Assembly (NCBI GenBank): GCA_949128115.1
Contig: OX421961.1
Coordinates: 50,702,171 to 50,766,170 of the forward strand
Reading direction: 5' to 3'
Length of the DNA: 64,000 bases
Source: Anaspis maculata
Taxonomy: Eukaryota > Arthropoda > Insecta > Coleoptera > Scraptiidae
A program made the translations under genes and the position numbers. The notes beneath the pieces were generated by a model. The model was not told the DNA's origin and searched no databases. It saw only the letters and a list, made by a program, of their open reading frames with translations. Positions 23,401 through 34,756 of this stretch are shown here, piece by piece. Position 1 is the first letter of the stretch. Each line of letters opens with the position of its first letter.

Positions 23401-26400
23401 AACTTCACCACCCTGGCACCCTTCTCGTATTGCTCAACTACTGCTGCGGTATATCGGTTTTCGACATGCAGGAATATCGCCGGCAATAAAAATTGCAGCA
23501 ACAGGCAATAATTTCTTGAAAGCGATATCGTATTGCTTCAGTGTGAGACCCTCCATTTGATTTCATGAGAAATGCCTTTAGCAATTATATTGCCGGTTGC
23601 TTATTGCTAGTTGCTGGTTGCTGATTGCTTCAGTGGGAGACCCGCCTTAGGCCCAGTATTGCTCACCATGGGCGCCGTTTGTTGGCGGTAAGGTGGACGC
23701 CGGGCGCTTGCCATGCACGCTCAGCACTGCTCGCGTTTATGGACGAGTAATACCAGGACCAGGCCAAAAAACGCACGGGAACCTAAAGGAGAAAACATAT
23801 CGTCCTCTTCGTCACAGAAATAAGTTGAAATTACGCAAGCTACTCAGAGGCGCTTTCGTTTTGCCAGCGGTGCTACTCGGGGTAGATCACTGAACAGAGA
23901 TGTAGATGTTCACCAATCACTTCCCAGTTGGATCTAGTGTCTTTATCTAGTGCAGTAGTGCATACCCCGAGCACCCGAGCCTGCAAAACAAAAGGAGCTA
24001 CCTGCTTGCAAAACAAAAGCGGTACGGTTCTCTCTGATGGACGTCTCCAACCTTGCCTGTTCTTCCATAAATCCTAAGTGATCATGAGGAGTTCACTAAT
24101 CCTCGAATAAATTTTGGATATACACTAAAAAGGCATGAAGCATTTTTATACAAAGTTGTTGATGAAATTTGCTTCAAACAGTTGCTCAGTGAGGAAACTC
24201 AGGTGCTACGGCAACGCCGCCTTACCTATGCCAATATAGGTTTGGCACGTGTAAAGCTTAGTCCGCACGGGCGATATACCGCTGGTTTTTGGCGATATAC
24301 CGCTATTTTTTTTGCCGCTGAAATCATCGTCCGCATGAGCGGCGAAAATCAGCGAATAATTAGTGTCACGTCTGTTGTTTGAAGTGTCAGATCCGGTTGT
24401 CAGTCGTTTGTCACGCGAATTGCATGATGTAGTGTCTGGGTATTCTTCAAAAGACGGGTGTTCTTCAAATCAAAGACGATGTTAATACCTACCTAGTGTT
24501 ATTGTGATAAATAAAAAAGCAAAATTCTCATAAGTACGTGGTCTTCTTTTGAGTAGGAAACTATTTTTTGCAATACATGCTGGCGACGGGTGTCTTTCAA
24601 TGATTTATGTGAGCATTTTGAAATGATCAACTACAGAAATGAGCAGCCCGAGCCCATGAGAATCACAGTCACACCTACGACGATGACGAGTGACGACACG
24701 GTGTGGACAGTGAACCCCGCTCTCAGCCTTGCAACTAATTGAAGAGATTTAGAAAAGGCCTCCACTGTGGAACTTCAAACTTACATTGCGGGAAAGACAC
24801 AAACTCGGGCACAAATATATATATAGGAAAAATTGTGGCGTGAAACCTAGGTACATGTATTTTGATGGTACTCAAAACCGTGCACGTTTCCTTTATTTCT
24901 TGATAATCTTGCCTCCGACCTTGCTCTGGTGCAACTCAAGCTCATGCAGTAACAACACTGCAGATGGATTAATAACTCTGAGATCAAGCTGATACGTGTC
25001 CACCGTCCAGAAGTCACGATTTTTCCTCTCTCCCTCGGACTGATACACCCATCGGTGATCAAGTTTTTCCATTTCGTCTTGAGATAAGCACCGGGCTCCT
25101 TCCTAGCAAAACTTAACGTCACATTTTTATGCTGTGTCAATGCTGACACTTTGAAAACAGCGGTCAATCGCTAAAAGTTGGCGGGGATTCAACTTTTAGC
25201 GAATATTCGCTGAAAGTGTCGCACTGTAGTAGGAAAATAGTGTATGGACACATTTCCGTTCCTCATAGAGCAAAAATATATTTTAACATAACATAACCCT
25301 CTCGTTTTAACATTGGTGTGTTTTTCGCACACTGGGATCGTAGGAATTTACTTGTCCATAAGCGAGAAGCGCTGAGTATGCATGGTTTAAGGTGGAGTGA
25401 CTTTTTTTGGCCCGGAAGAAAGTAAGTTGTTCCCGAGCGTAGCAAGTCGGTGTCTTATTGAACACTGTGTACAAACCTTATGTGAAGGACCTAGGGTCTT
25501 ATAAAACCACGGACTGATGTCAAAGGATTAAGTTAGCGAACACTCCAAAGTCTCCACCAACTCCGCGAATTCCAAAAGTTTGTCTATTTGCCGAGAAGAT
25601 AACCCGGCATAGTTGGGACAAAACTTCCCAAAGTCAAAATAATATCGTTTGAATGTGCAGCATCTTATTTACCTGTTCTTTATCATCAAACGATCTGAGC
25701 CGTCAATTTATCTATCACTCTTTATAAACATATAAAGTAAATATCTACTCTGTATTTTCTCGAATATCGTCGAGTTTCCCCAAGATGTCGTAAACATTAA
25801 AACCCATTAGACTAATTACATAATTAAAATAAAAACTGTTACTCACTCAAAGCAACGCTCTCCGAAGCTAAAACCATGCCAAGTCATTAATATGCAAACC
25901 GTGCGGCAATTCAGGCATAAATTTCATTACATACGCAGTCTGCAAACCAGCTTCTGCCCAAGATTCTAGACGCCGTTTTTTCTGACTGGGTAGCACAACT
26001 TAATTGCTGATTTCCTTGCTTCCCATTTAGAACCTCATGAAATTTTCAATTGCTAATGTGTCCATTTCCATTGCAAAGTACAATTTATTCACATTAGGAG
26101 AACAGAAACCTTCAACACAAATTCAAGTCCCTGCTGTAAAAACGAACATCTTGGGTCAGACACTAATGCAATGGCACGGGAGCTTACATAACGTTTTCTG
26201 TCAAAAAATTGGACTATTTTTTGGACTTTGTTGCAGTAGTTGGATCCTGTTTGTTCGCTTATGGGCGCAGAGTTGGTGAGCTGTGCAGAAGGGACAGCGA
26301 CTGCGAATCGGGATTAGTGTGTGCTGAAGCAGAACAGGGAGTTTCAACGAGAGTATGCAGGCCGCCAGTGCATCAAGATAAGCAGTATTCCGAACCATGC

Positions 26401-29400
26401 AATATGTCAAGCGAATGCGACATTTCCAGAGGTCTCTGCTGCCAGTTACAGAGGCGTCACCGACAAGCCCCAAGAAAGGTGAGTTACGTTTGTTTATCGC
26501 CGATTACCTCGGGCTTGTCCAGTTTAATTTGTCTCTGCCTATGACTGGCATACATATATTCAAATTTAACCCGGATTCAAAAAGTCATACAGCAAACACA
26601 GTGTTTTCACATTTAGGTGTTCCAGAATTGATGGCGGAAAAAGTAACCGTAAATGACCCAGTGGCTGTCAAGTAGGTTTAAAAAAAACGGTTTCGCAAAG
26701 GAGATGCAGCTCTTCAAAGTTTGATTTGTTATTGTTTATTGTTTATTCATAAATAATTCATGAATGGGTTGAGGAACATCTACTTATAAGTTGCAAGTCT
26801 AGTTTCACCAAAATCAAGGACACCAAAATCCAGCCAGTGCTGTCAAAGTTGAGAGAGACACTGACGCGGTTATAAAAAAATCGGTTGTGTCACCGACTGC
26901 GAAACCTCAAAGCCTTTTCAAAATAATCTTAAGAAGCCTTCTTAAGTCGATCTCCAAGCAGGAATAAATTTTTGAGTGGAGTCCTGTATCAAAAGCGAGT
27001 CGTCCCGGTCAAAACACGGACGAGAGGCCCTCTCGGGTGGCAACGGCTAGGAAAAAAATTGAAAATTCATAACGCCCGACTAGAAAGTGGTAACTTAGGG
27101 CTGAATTTCAAATTAGAGGCGCAACTTACGCCAGACATTTACGGCATCGATAAGCCAATCATCGCGTCAGATGGTATGTGTTATGTTGCCATAGTGACCG
27201 GACTTACGCTACACTTGTGCGGGCGGATCTCCGACTTGAAATGTAGCTCTTACGACTTAATTTGAGTCTATTGTTGTGTTGCCTCCTGCCGAATTTGGTT
27301 CCATTCCGTCGGATAGATTTGTAATAATGAAATGATTGAGTTTTGAGCTTTGGCATTTTTTATTATTTGACAGATGACAGGGCAATAGTTTCAACTGTTC
27401 TGAATACAGTTTTTCAAGGGCTTCAAATGGCATACTGCAAGGCACGTTCGGTGAGATATAGCTTCTGACGTTTGTGAATAGTGACACTTCTGTTTGACAG
27501 ATTACTAATGGGCTCATTCCACAGAAAAACAAGGTCCGTATACCAAATTTCAAGTCAATCGGGTCAACGGTTCGGCAGTTATCGTGGAAGATCACAGACA
27601 TACATCACGCGCACACAGTCAGACATCATTCTGGAAATGGTCTTAATCGTCTCGGGAGACCTCAAAATGGGTACATCCGTCGAAATCTCCAAACTTTTCT
27701 TCTGTACGATTACAATACTTTCCCTTCCATGTTGGTGAGGGGTCGGGAAGGTGAAATGAATTTCGAAAAAATCTAGGAGGCAAAAACTCAACTGCCGGCT
27801 CTACGATTACTTTTTCCGTCTTCAATTCTGAGACACCCTGTACACATACCTACTCTTGAAAAAAATGCTTTGTAGGTGAGTGAACACATGTTCTCTTTCC
27901 ATTTTCATTGGACACTTTGCCGCCAGAAATCCAACGATGGTGTCATTACTATTTTAATCAAGGGTCTCATGGCACGGAAAGCGTATTTGCTGAAATGAAA
28001 TTCCCGGTGATCAATTTTTCGTAACGAAGGTAGTCTACGTTTTACTAACTCAGCTACAAAAGGTGACCAAATTGAATGGACGGGCGAAACGAGCCAGGCT
28101 GATTCGATTTATGTAATTTTGGGACGTACAAAAAAAGGGATTTCTCTTATTTTCCAATTTTACTGACCCAAAGCCTGATTTGAAGGTAATGTCGTATGTA
28201 ATATCACAAGAGCTAAGAGCATCGATAAAATTTTCGAATTATCTCGAAAGCTTTGTTTTCAAGAAATTCACCGAGTGTGAAATGGTCACTCTATTATCTG
28301 AATAAAAACCCGGCAGCGAAGCGTGGTCGAAGGTCGTGTTTTATCGATAAAAAACTGATTTCATTGGTTCAACTCGAAGGTTTCATACGCATTGATTGGT
28401 CAGAAGTATTTTGTCGTAGTGAAACCAGGCAACAACAATGATGTACTTTTCTACTTTATGCATGAACGTGATAATGTAGGTGCCTTTTTGCACACTGTTG
28501 AATTTAGGTCACGACATGGTTACGACCCAATACACCTGTTCCTGCTTGATCCTAGTGCGGCCTGCTATAGTGAGATGCATTTCACTGTGTATCTGGATTA
28601 CACCTATGTTAGAGCTCCCCTTGTCTTCTCGTTTTGATTCTCTTGATAAATATAAAAGTTATTAAAAAAAAGAAAGAAAAAAGAAAGAAACGATGATCGA
28701 TTAAAAAAGAAACACTTCATAAATCGACTTGCAGTATCTACGTATTCCACGAAACGAGATTTTCGACCACAACATCCTGTCGTCGAGCTCCTACTTGGAA
28801 AGACTGTTTAGATTTTTAGAAAGAAATCCCTTAAACGAGCATGCTTTCCTTCCTTTCTCTTCTGTAGAAACGTCCAGGAGACGCTAAACTACATAGAAAT
28901 GACAGAAGATTGCAATTTCACTACACTAAGGTCAGACGCCAGACCAAACGCGGGTTTGTTAAATTCGTCAAAGAATAGAGACGCAACGGATATAGTGAGA
29001 TCAAATACTAAAGTTGGCGTTTTTAAACTGTTTTCTTAGTTGGGACGTGCGTTTCCGATTTGCACAGTGAGACCCAACTGCACGCCAACTTGAGGACGTT
29101 CGTATCTGAAAACACGTTACCTACCTAAATAAGACACCAGAGGTATGTGGGAAATGGCGCAATTATCTGAAGCCGGCTTAGATAATATGACATATAAACA
29201 TAAAGAATCTGATTGCCCTGTATCTATTTTGCAAACACTTCATTACAAATAAATCAAATTCAGGGTGTTATTTCCACAGGAAGAGCGCATTCGCCAGCAC
29301 CAACTTAAATTAAAATAAATCTGAAAGCGAAGAGTAGCCATCAAGAGAATGAATTCAAAAATCTTGAATATTCCCTGTTGAAAAGAAATGAAGAAAAGCG

Positions 29401-29730
29401 TTCGTCAAACAAGCCCTCTGTTACGTCCACAACCTCTGAGATGTCCTAGTACAGAGGCATTAAAAGCAGTGTTGGACCTTATGATCCCAAAAGTAGCCCT
29501 CTCTTTGATATTTGCATTTAATTTGGGTGTCTCACTCAAAGACCGACAAATTTAATTTGCCCGTGTAAATAACTGGAATAATTGGTGCCTTTCAGGTCTG
29601 CTCTTACTTCAAGGATCCTTTGGTGTGCATAGGACCAGTGGCATCCGACCAGATCAAGAGCTCCATCCAGCACACGGCAGGAGAGAAGCGACTCACAGGT
29701 CTAGCAAGTTTCAAGAGACCTATGCACTAA
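17318..29730 (+). CDS. ITG-like: ITG-like neuropeptide precursor (prohormone-3 family), 4 coding exons
   Basis: Joined exons 17318-17452, 22688-22820, 26237-26478 and 29596-29730 give a 214-residue secreted precursor. The parts are a signal peptide (residues 1-19, ending AHA), a conserved mature start WGGLFNRFSPEMLANLGYG, a domain with 16 cysteines (first C67, including CCPGSVC at 78-84, last C181) and the conserved CDISRGLCCQLQRRHR block. The C-terminus has KR at 201-202, the heptapeptide LTGLASF at 203-209, KR at 210-211 and the tail PMH. Honeybee prohormone-3 has the same architecture but releases the nonapeptide ITGQGNRIF. All junctions are GT/AG and keep the frame (phases 0, 1, 0). The expected role is a neuroendocrine signal in the secretory pathway; receptor and function are not settled. 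The introns (5.2, 3.4 and 3.1 kb) are repeat-rich. The 5' UTR exon is not located. Confidence 0.93.
17483..18135. repeat. Interspersed repeat copy 1 in ITG-like intron 1
   Basis: It is collinear with 19505-20140 over about 0.65 kb. Shared blocks are AACACAGCTTGCCATG, CACCTTCACCTGA, AACTACGCTGTGTTGTCAAA, GGACTGCGTCGCCG, GGTCACGAGATCACTTGCGA and CATCTTGACTTTTTCAATCC. No terminal inverted repeats or coding domain were seen. Confidence 0.8.
18312..18562. mobile_element. Palindromic MITE, about 250 bp
   Basis: The left end GGGGCCGTATTCATACCTCG and its exact complement at the right end bound nearly identical arms of about 80 bp; the arms also contain AGCTAAAAGCG and ATGCGCATTTAGGGGCATTT. Arm similarity is high, suggesting a young copy. 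The flanking target duplication is ambiguous (ATGCCAT / ATACAT). Confidence 0.85.
19505..20140. repeat. Interspersed repeat copy 2 in ITG-like intron 1
   Basis: Second collinear copy of the unit at 17483-18135, in the same orientation and about 1.4 kb downstream of its end. It differs by scattered substitutions and small indels, so this is not a recent duplication. Confidence 0.8.
21111..21210. mobile_element. Short inverted-repeat element, about 100 bp
   Basis: ATTAAAAATTCAAAG with GAGAGAGAGAC at the left is mirrored by GTCTCTCTC with CTTTGAATTTTTAT at the right. This looks like a tiny MITE in ITG-like intron 1. Confidence 0.5.
21463..21597. mobile_element. Short TA-flanked MITE, about 135 bp
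   Basis: The ends are TACCGGGTGTTTATA and TATAAACACCCCGTA. TGTGATCGC at the left is complementary to GCGATCACA at the right. TA at both boundaries fits a Tc1/mariner-type target. Confidence 0.6.
21945..22085 (+). mobile_element. tRNA-derived SINE
   Basis: A tRNA-like head (GTGGGCTAAGGCGGTAGTG, then B-box GGATTCGATTCCC at 21990-22002) is followed by a C run and the tail GGTCTGGGTGTTGTGTTTGT. The same tail word GTCTGGGTGTTGTG is present in the opposite-strand copy at 38645-38760, which proves a shared family. Confidence 0.7.
22688..22820 (+). CDS. ITG-like: ITG-like coding exon 2
   Basis: The acceptor is GTTTCAG|AGGACC and the donor is GATGGAG|GTAATA. It encodes residues 46-89, with the acidic linker DGDEGILEEYTNEGDDE and the first five cysteines (PCYGKRC and EHCCPGSVC). 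It ends one base into a codon (phase 1). Confidence 0.92.
23106..23645. mobile_element. Inverted-repeat element, about 540 bp, in ITG-like intron 2
   Basis: The left arm GTCTCCCACTGAAGCAATCA followed by GCAACCAGCAACTAGCAACC is complemented at 23590-23645. A second inner pair (CTCACACTGAAGCAA near 23185 and its complement near 23540) shows the arms contain repeated subunits. There is no coding region. Confidence 0.75.
26237..26478 (+). CDS. ITG-like: ITG-like coding exon 3
   Basis: The acceptor is TTGTTGCAG|TAGTTGG and the donor is AGAAAG|GTGAGT. It encodes residues 90-170 with nine cysteines, the repeated pattern GELCRRDSDCESGLVC, and CDISRGLCCQLQRRHR, which is the most conserved block of the family. 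It restores the frame left by exon 2. Confidence 0.93.
26950..27842. repeat. Interspersed repeat copy 1 in ITG-like intron 3
   Basis: It is collinear with an interrupted copy at about 51390-53060. Shared blocks include ACTGTTCTGAATACAGTTTT, CAACGGTTCGGCAG, ATCATTCTGGAAATGGTCTT and CCATGTTGGTG. It ends at GAGACACCCTGTACA. The phrase around AAATTTCAAGTCAATCGG resembles 3' tails of insect retroelements, but no coding domain is left. Confidence 0.7.
29596..29730 (+). CDS. ITG-like: ITG-like coding exon 4 (peptide-bearing C-terminus)
   Basis: The acceptor is CCTTTCAG|GTCTGC. It encodes VCSYFKDPLVCIGPVASDQI, then the dibasic-flanked peptide and the stop TAA at 29728-29730. The last two cysteines (172 and 181) lie here. 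Confidence 0.93.
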   Translation, partial: VCSYFKDPLVCIGPVASDQIKSSIQHTAGEKRLTGLASFKRPMH

Positions 29731-29776
29731 ACTTGTTCCCCCATCATAATCATAATAAGAAACTAAAAATAATGAA

Positions 29777-29797
29777 AATAATAATAATAATAATAAC
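29777..29797. repeat. (ATA)n microsatellite in the ITG-like 3' UTR
   Basis: About seven AAT/ATA units starting 46 bases after the ITG-like stop codon, so probably transcribed. Confidence 0.8.
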
Positions 29798-29939
29798 CAA
29801 CAACACCCAACCTGTACATTTCGAACATTAGTATTCTGAACTTACGTGATACGCCTCAAGACTGCTTCAACAGTTGTGTGCAACACTGTCAACAACTAAA
29901 AAGCGACTATTTTTAAAACAACGTCAATTGACTTTTCGG

Positions 29940-29945
29940 AATAAA
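29940..29945 (+). terminator. Candidate polyadenylation signal of the ITG-like gene
   Basis: AATAAA lies 209 bases after the stop codon, the first canonical signal seen downstream. Cleavage site unknown. Confidence 0.4.
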
Positions 29946-30870
29946 CTCCAATTTATTCTGTTTCATGTGACGAATTTACTATTTACTTATAGTTTCGAGC
30001 CCTCCAACTCGGCGTCCGCGTATGACGTAAGTTCGCGGTAACATTAAGAGCATTTGTGCGTATTGATTTCAATTAACATCATATTGGCTGAGGTATTTAT
30101 AGTGATTAAGGTGTTTTCAATCAATTTTAAATCTGGCCTAGTCATAGTATTGAAACATATCGTAGTTTATAGGGTGTAAGAGAGATTTTATTATTATTAA
30201 CCTGTGCTTCTAGTAGAACGCACAAAGTTATATTTTACAGATATATTTCAAAACCTTTAACCGTCTAACTGTGATGATTTTACTATTCATTTGCGCTTGG
30301 GAAGTGTTCCGCGATCAAACCTTTGCAGCTTTTACACTTTTGTCGGGGGGTGGCAGCATCACCAGCGGACTGCCATGGTGCAGAATTGATCGCGAAATTA
30401 TTCCTCATACCGCTTTATAAATATACTTATATATTTAAATATAATGAATATACTGACGAGTGCAACACATCTCGACTAGAACGAGATTGATACATATCAT
30501 AATATACATATCATATAATTATATCGATGTTATATTACTTTACTGTGAAACATATATGAAATATTAAATAAATGTCTACAGCAAAGATCTTTCATTAACC
30601 CTTTCCGCCTTTTCTCCAGACTTGTCAATAATCTAGGTACAGGTTTACAGAGTATTACATGCTTCTAGACATACTTCCTAATGTGGTGACCAGTTACTTT
30701 TAGTCCATTTTCACTCTGGGAGGGGGGAGGGGGGCAAAGAAGCTGCATGAATTCTTATTTTGGACCTCGTTTTGGACACTATTCTGAGTGCTTTATGTTT
30801 TGTTCCACAAAATTTGAGAGATGGAGTGAAGGTTACTGGCACCCCTAATGTTATTGTGTATGGAAAATGT
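29946..30870. other. AT-rich intergenic stretch
   Basis: No exon or bounded repeat was recognised. It includes very AT-rich sequence at 30420-30580 and a G-run at 30720-30735. Confidence 0.4.
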
Positions 30871-31141
30871 GCATACAAGGATGTACTTAGATTTGAGCCC
30901 ATTGGCACTTCCAAAATCCAGAAATAATTAAAATTAATATTTATCGCGAATAATGTAATAAATAATTGATTATAAATTATTATTATTAGTTTTGGATTTT
31001 GGAAATGCCAATGGGCTCAAACCAGTACATCCTTGTAGCTTTCGAAAGAGACCTAAAAGATGAAATTCTGTCAAGGAACAGACCCACGGGGTCAGGGGTT
31101 GATTTCGCAACGCATTATTTTACCAATTCAACTCCGTCCTT
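30871..31141. mobile_element. TTAA-type palindromic MITE, copy 2 (left end lost)
   Basis: It matches copy 1 (1939-2230) from the inner left arm (ACAAGGATGTACTTAGATTT) through the centre to the right end AACTCCGTCCTTGA. The outer left arm is missing and the terminal TTAA is mutated to TTGA. Confidence 0.75.
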
Positions 31142-31519
31142 GAGCGAGCTCATAAACCTCAGATTGTCCGATTATTGTTAATAGGAAACAAAGGTATACT
31201 CACCGAGACAAGAAATGTTTGATTACCTGATTACCACCAAGGGCACGGATAGCACTGCACTGCACGAAGCGCAAACGAGACCAGCAAAGCTTGAAAAATG
31301 AAAATAAGTATAAATGGCACCCCGGCACTAAACATAACCCATAAACACGACAGCACTGCACAGCTGTCAATCATGTGAAACAATCAAACAAATGGGCTGG
31401 CGCTGGATTTTCTCACTTTGGTTGAAAAATTCGCGATTTTAACTACCGATGAGGGCGCTGTAAACAAGATGGAGGATTGTAAGTTTTTCTGTCACCTGTA
31501 GGGTTGCACGATGTCAATT

Positions 31520-32035
31520 GACCGTGTCAAATACTCTGGTCAATGGAGAACTATAAGCAAAACGGATTGTAGAGGGCGACATGTTCCATGCACCCATATT
31601 GACACTCTTGACAGTTATCATACATAACCTCCCTCAAAGAAATGTACGGAAAGGGGAAAAGTGCTAATGCTCAAAGAAGAGTCGAGGCGGAAAGGAGCCC
31701 CACTGAGAGGAAAAAAAGAGCTGGTGCAAAGGTGCAGCCTGGTACTTAACACGGCACTACCTATACCTTTTTTTTCACCGCTATTTTTCGTTTGTCGATT
31801 TTTCGACTTTTCTCTGCTTTTTAATTCACGAAGTGACGCAAACCGCTGGTTATATGCTGAGTGCTGACAAATGAAAATGAAATAACACTTCCATATTTGA
31901 GGTTATGTACGCTCAAAATGACACTAATGACAGCTGGGGTGCATGGAACACGAGCACCATTACTTCAGACGTTTGCCACTATAGTTCCCCATTGACCGGA
32001 CAAATACGAGCCCCCAGGCCTCGTTTGACACGATT
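31520..32035. mobile_element. Inverted-repeat element, about 0.5 kb
   Basis: CTGGTCAATGGAGAACTATA and TGTTCCATGCACCC at the left are complemented near 31935-32035 by GGGTGCATGGAACA and CTATAGTTCCCCATTGACC. The arms are diverged and of unequal spacing. No transposase frame. Confidence 0.6.
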
Positions 32036-32321
32036 TGTGTAGATGGCGCAACGTAACTTACTTTAAGAAGCTCTTTCCTGCTTTGAGTCAAGTAGTCAAC
32101 TCAATCTCAGTGGAACAGCTGGTGCTCTTAAAGACAAAGACAAAATGAAGCCAAAAAATTAAGTTTGGACGTATTTTTACGAAATATATAGTTTATAATT
32201 AATTGAACCAAATATTAGTTTTATTTTTGGAACAAGAAATTATAACAATAAAAATTAATAATAATGACGGCCGGCGGTCCCGAAAATGCTGGGGTAGCAT
32301 TTCCCCGTTGGATGCAAATGC

Positions 32322-32788
32322 TAACCCCTATTTTTACCCCCCTAGCTATTTTCCCAAATTGTTCCAATTTTTGGATTCTACGTCCAATTTAGAAAAAAAA
32401 GTTACTCTTGCAAAATTTTGATTGGAGGCTTCCTTTTTGAGATATTTGGGTTTGAAACTTTGGAAAACATCTCGAAATCGCCACTTTCAATGAGCCCAAT
32501 TTTTTTTCGCTGAAAACTTCCCGTTTCTCAAGAAAGATGGTGGTTTATCAACTTCGAAGTTCTAGAGAACCTATTTCTGCTGAGAAATCATGAGTTTTTT
32601 GGATTCTAATTTTTAGGCCTTTGAAAGTGGCAATTTCGAGATGTTTTCCAAAGTTTCAAACCCAGATATTTCAAAAACGAAGCCTCTAATCAAAGATTTG
32701 CAACAGTAACTTTTTTCTTTAAATCGGACGTAGAATCCAAAAATTAGAACAATTTGGGAAAATAGCTAGGGGGTAAAAAATAGGGGAG
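32322..32788. mobile_element. Inverted-repeat element, about 470 bp
   Basis: CCTATTTTTACCCCCCTAGC at the left and its near-complement GCTAGGGGGTAAAAAATAGG at the right bound arms of about 165 bp. They share TTGGATTCTACGTCC, TTTGAAACTTTGGAAAACAT and CGCCACTTTCAA. The loop is short. Confidence 0.75.
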
Positions 32789-33297
32789 GAAATATGAAAA
32801 AAAAACCCTTATCTACGCCCCTGAACTTTTTTTTCTGAACGCGTTCCTATTATTTGATAGAGACCTATTCTGGTTATTTTTGTTCCAAATTTGAACAGCA
32901 TCAGTTGAACGGTTCAAGAGTTATGTCAAAAAATCTATTTTAAAAAGTCAACTTGAACCTCGACTTGAACATCCTGTATCTTTGTAACGGAGCACTTTAG
33001 GACATCGAAGTTATATTTTTTCCTGGTCCATTTTTGATGGAGAATCTCCCTTAGAAGTTTGTAACCGTAATTACGAAACACCCTGTATATCAATAGTTTT
33101 GCCCATCCCTACTCACGACGGTATTATGATGTAAGTACATTTTGCCAGTGTTATTATCACAGCTATGCGTTCAGCTCTCGCGGGAAAGATGGATTCCATT
33201 TGATAACTCGACAATTTGAGTTTTTTTGTCCCTTCAGCCTTTATATATTTCTGAGCAATCAGACCAATTGTGAGTCGAATTGTGACTAAATTTGATG

Positions 33298-33449
33298 GTC
33301 GATGGTGAAAAGGTAAAAATGAAATTTTCAACAGTAATATCACAAGTGCTTAGATTTTCACGATAATTTTGGCGTCGATGGTGGAAAGGTAAAAATGAAA
33401 TTTTCAACAGTAATATCACAAGTGCTTAGATTTTCACGATAATTTTGGC
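33298..33449. repeat. Two tandem 76 bp units
   Basis: Unit 1 (33298-33373) and unit 2 (33374-33449) are nearly identical; the visible difference is GTGAAAAGG versus GTGGAAAGG near the start. Both contain AACAGTAATATCACAAGTGC. Confidence 0.9.
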
Positions 33450-33578
33450 CATCAGGCGATCGCGTGTGCTGGTTGTAGCGATAAATGCCCGACTCCGTAG
33501 TCCGTAGGAGGAGGGCATTTATCTAGGGACAACCATCCCGAGGAAAACGCTTGGCCAAAATTATCTGGGAAAATCTCG
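33436..33578. mobile_element. Hairpin element overlapping the tandem unit
   Basis: CGATAATTTTGGCCA at the left is mirrored by TGGCCAAAATTATCTG at the right, with an inner pair GATAAATGCCC / GGGCATTTATC. The hairpin reuses the end of the second 76 bp unit, which suggests the tandem array arose inside or beside this element. Confidence 0.5.
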
Positions 33579-33589
33579 AGCACGAGTGA

Positions 33590-34375
33590 TATTTTGATGG
33601 CCCCCTCACCCCCACCCACCCCAACTTCGAAGTTTCAAATGACACCACCCACCTTGCGATACATCAAATTAAAGAGAATTAAATTCTCTTTCTGAATAAC
33701 ATATTTCTATAAGTTCCAACCCCACCCCCTTCTTCCCAAAATTGTCTGAGTTTCCAATGTAATATTCTTGACCTCTCAATTCTCTTCAGTACAGTCAACG
33801 TCATCCTGCACAGCATCGAGGGAGAAAATTTTCTGTGTAAAAAGTGTCACCCAAATTCACCCCTTTATTCCCCCTCCCCAACTTCAAAATCTAAAATGAC
33901 ACTTCCTACTTTGTGTTACATCAAATTGAATTCAGAATTTTCAAACAGCCATTTTCCCCCTAAAATACTCAGAATGTTCAATTTATTAGGGGAGGGGTTG
34001 AAAATTTGAAAAAAATTGTATTCAGAAAGAGAAATCAGTTCCCTTTAATTCGATGTGTCACAAAGTAGGTGATGTCTTTTCAATTCTGAAGTTGGGGTGG
34101 GCGACAGGAAAGGGGTGAATTTGGTGAAGCACTTTTCTCCACCGAAAATTTTCTCCTCAGATGCCATTTAGGATGACGCTGATTGAATTGAAGAAAATTG
34201 AAGGATCTAGAATAGAAAATGGGACAGTCAGAAAAATTTAGGAAGATGGGGGGTGGGGTTAAAAATTTTGATTTTTTTTCAGAAAGGTAATTTGATTCTC
34301 TTTGATTTGATGTATCGCAAAGTAGATGATGTCATTCGAAATTCTGAACTTGAGGTGGGTAGGGGTGAGGGGGCT
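33590..34375. mobile_element. Inverted-repeat element built of repeated subunits, about 0.8 kb
   Basis: The left outer unit (CCCCTCACCCCCACCCACC, TTGCGATACATCAAATTAAA) is complemented at 34290-34375. An inner unit with AATTCACCCCTTTATTCCCC and TTTGTGTTACATCAAATTGA is complemented at about 34020-34140. Outer and inner units resemble each other (GCGATACATCAAATTAAAGA versus TGTTACATCAAATTGAA), so each arm is a diverged tandem pair. Confidence 0.6.
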
Positions 34376-34756
34376 GGAGAAAGAAATTTGCCAATGTAGG
34401 TATGTTTTAGATGTCCCCTCGGATGTCCCCCTCAATATAAAAATCGATCTGTCTGAACTTTTTTTTAAAAATGAGGTGAAATGTCCGAAAACCCCTCTGT
34501 TCTGTTTTCGTTGGGCCACCCTGTATAGTAATAGATATAACAAGTGCAATGAAAATTATCGATAATTTTTAGAAAATGTGCACGAATGCAAGTTCAGTTG
34601 GGAAAGAGCAGCACGAGTGCCTTTTCCAGTTTAACTTGCATGAGTGAAGATTTGTCAAAAATAAAAGATATTATTTCTATTGCACGATATAGTTATATTT
34701 TATCAGAAAACGAGTCAGAAAATTTCATAAATCAAAAAATCGTTCACGCCTATGCC

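Noticed and set aside
28868..28976. Acceptor-like TTCTGTAG followed by an open frame KRPGDAKLHRNDRRLQFH as an extra ITG-like exon
   Set aside because: Exons 3 and 4 join in frame without it and reproduce the conserved PRKVCSYFKDP block, so an exon here would break the family pattern.
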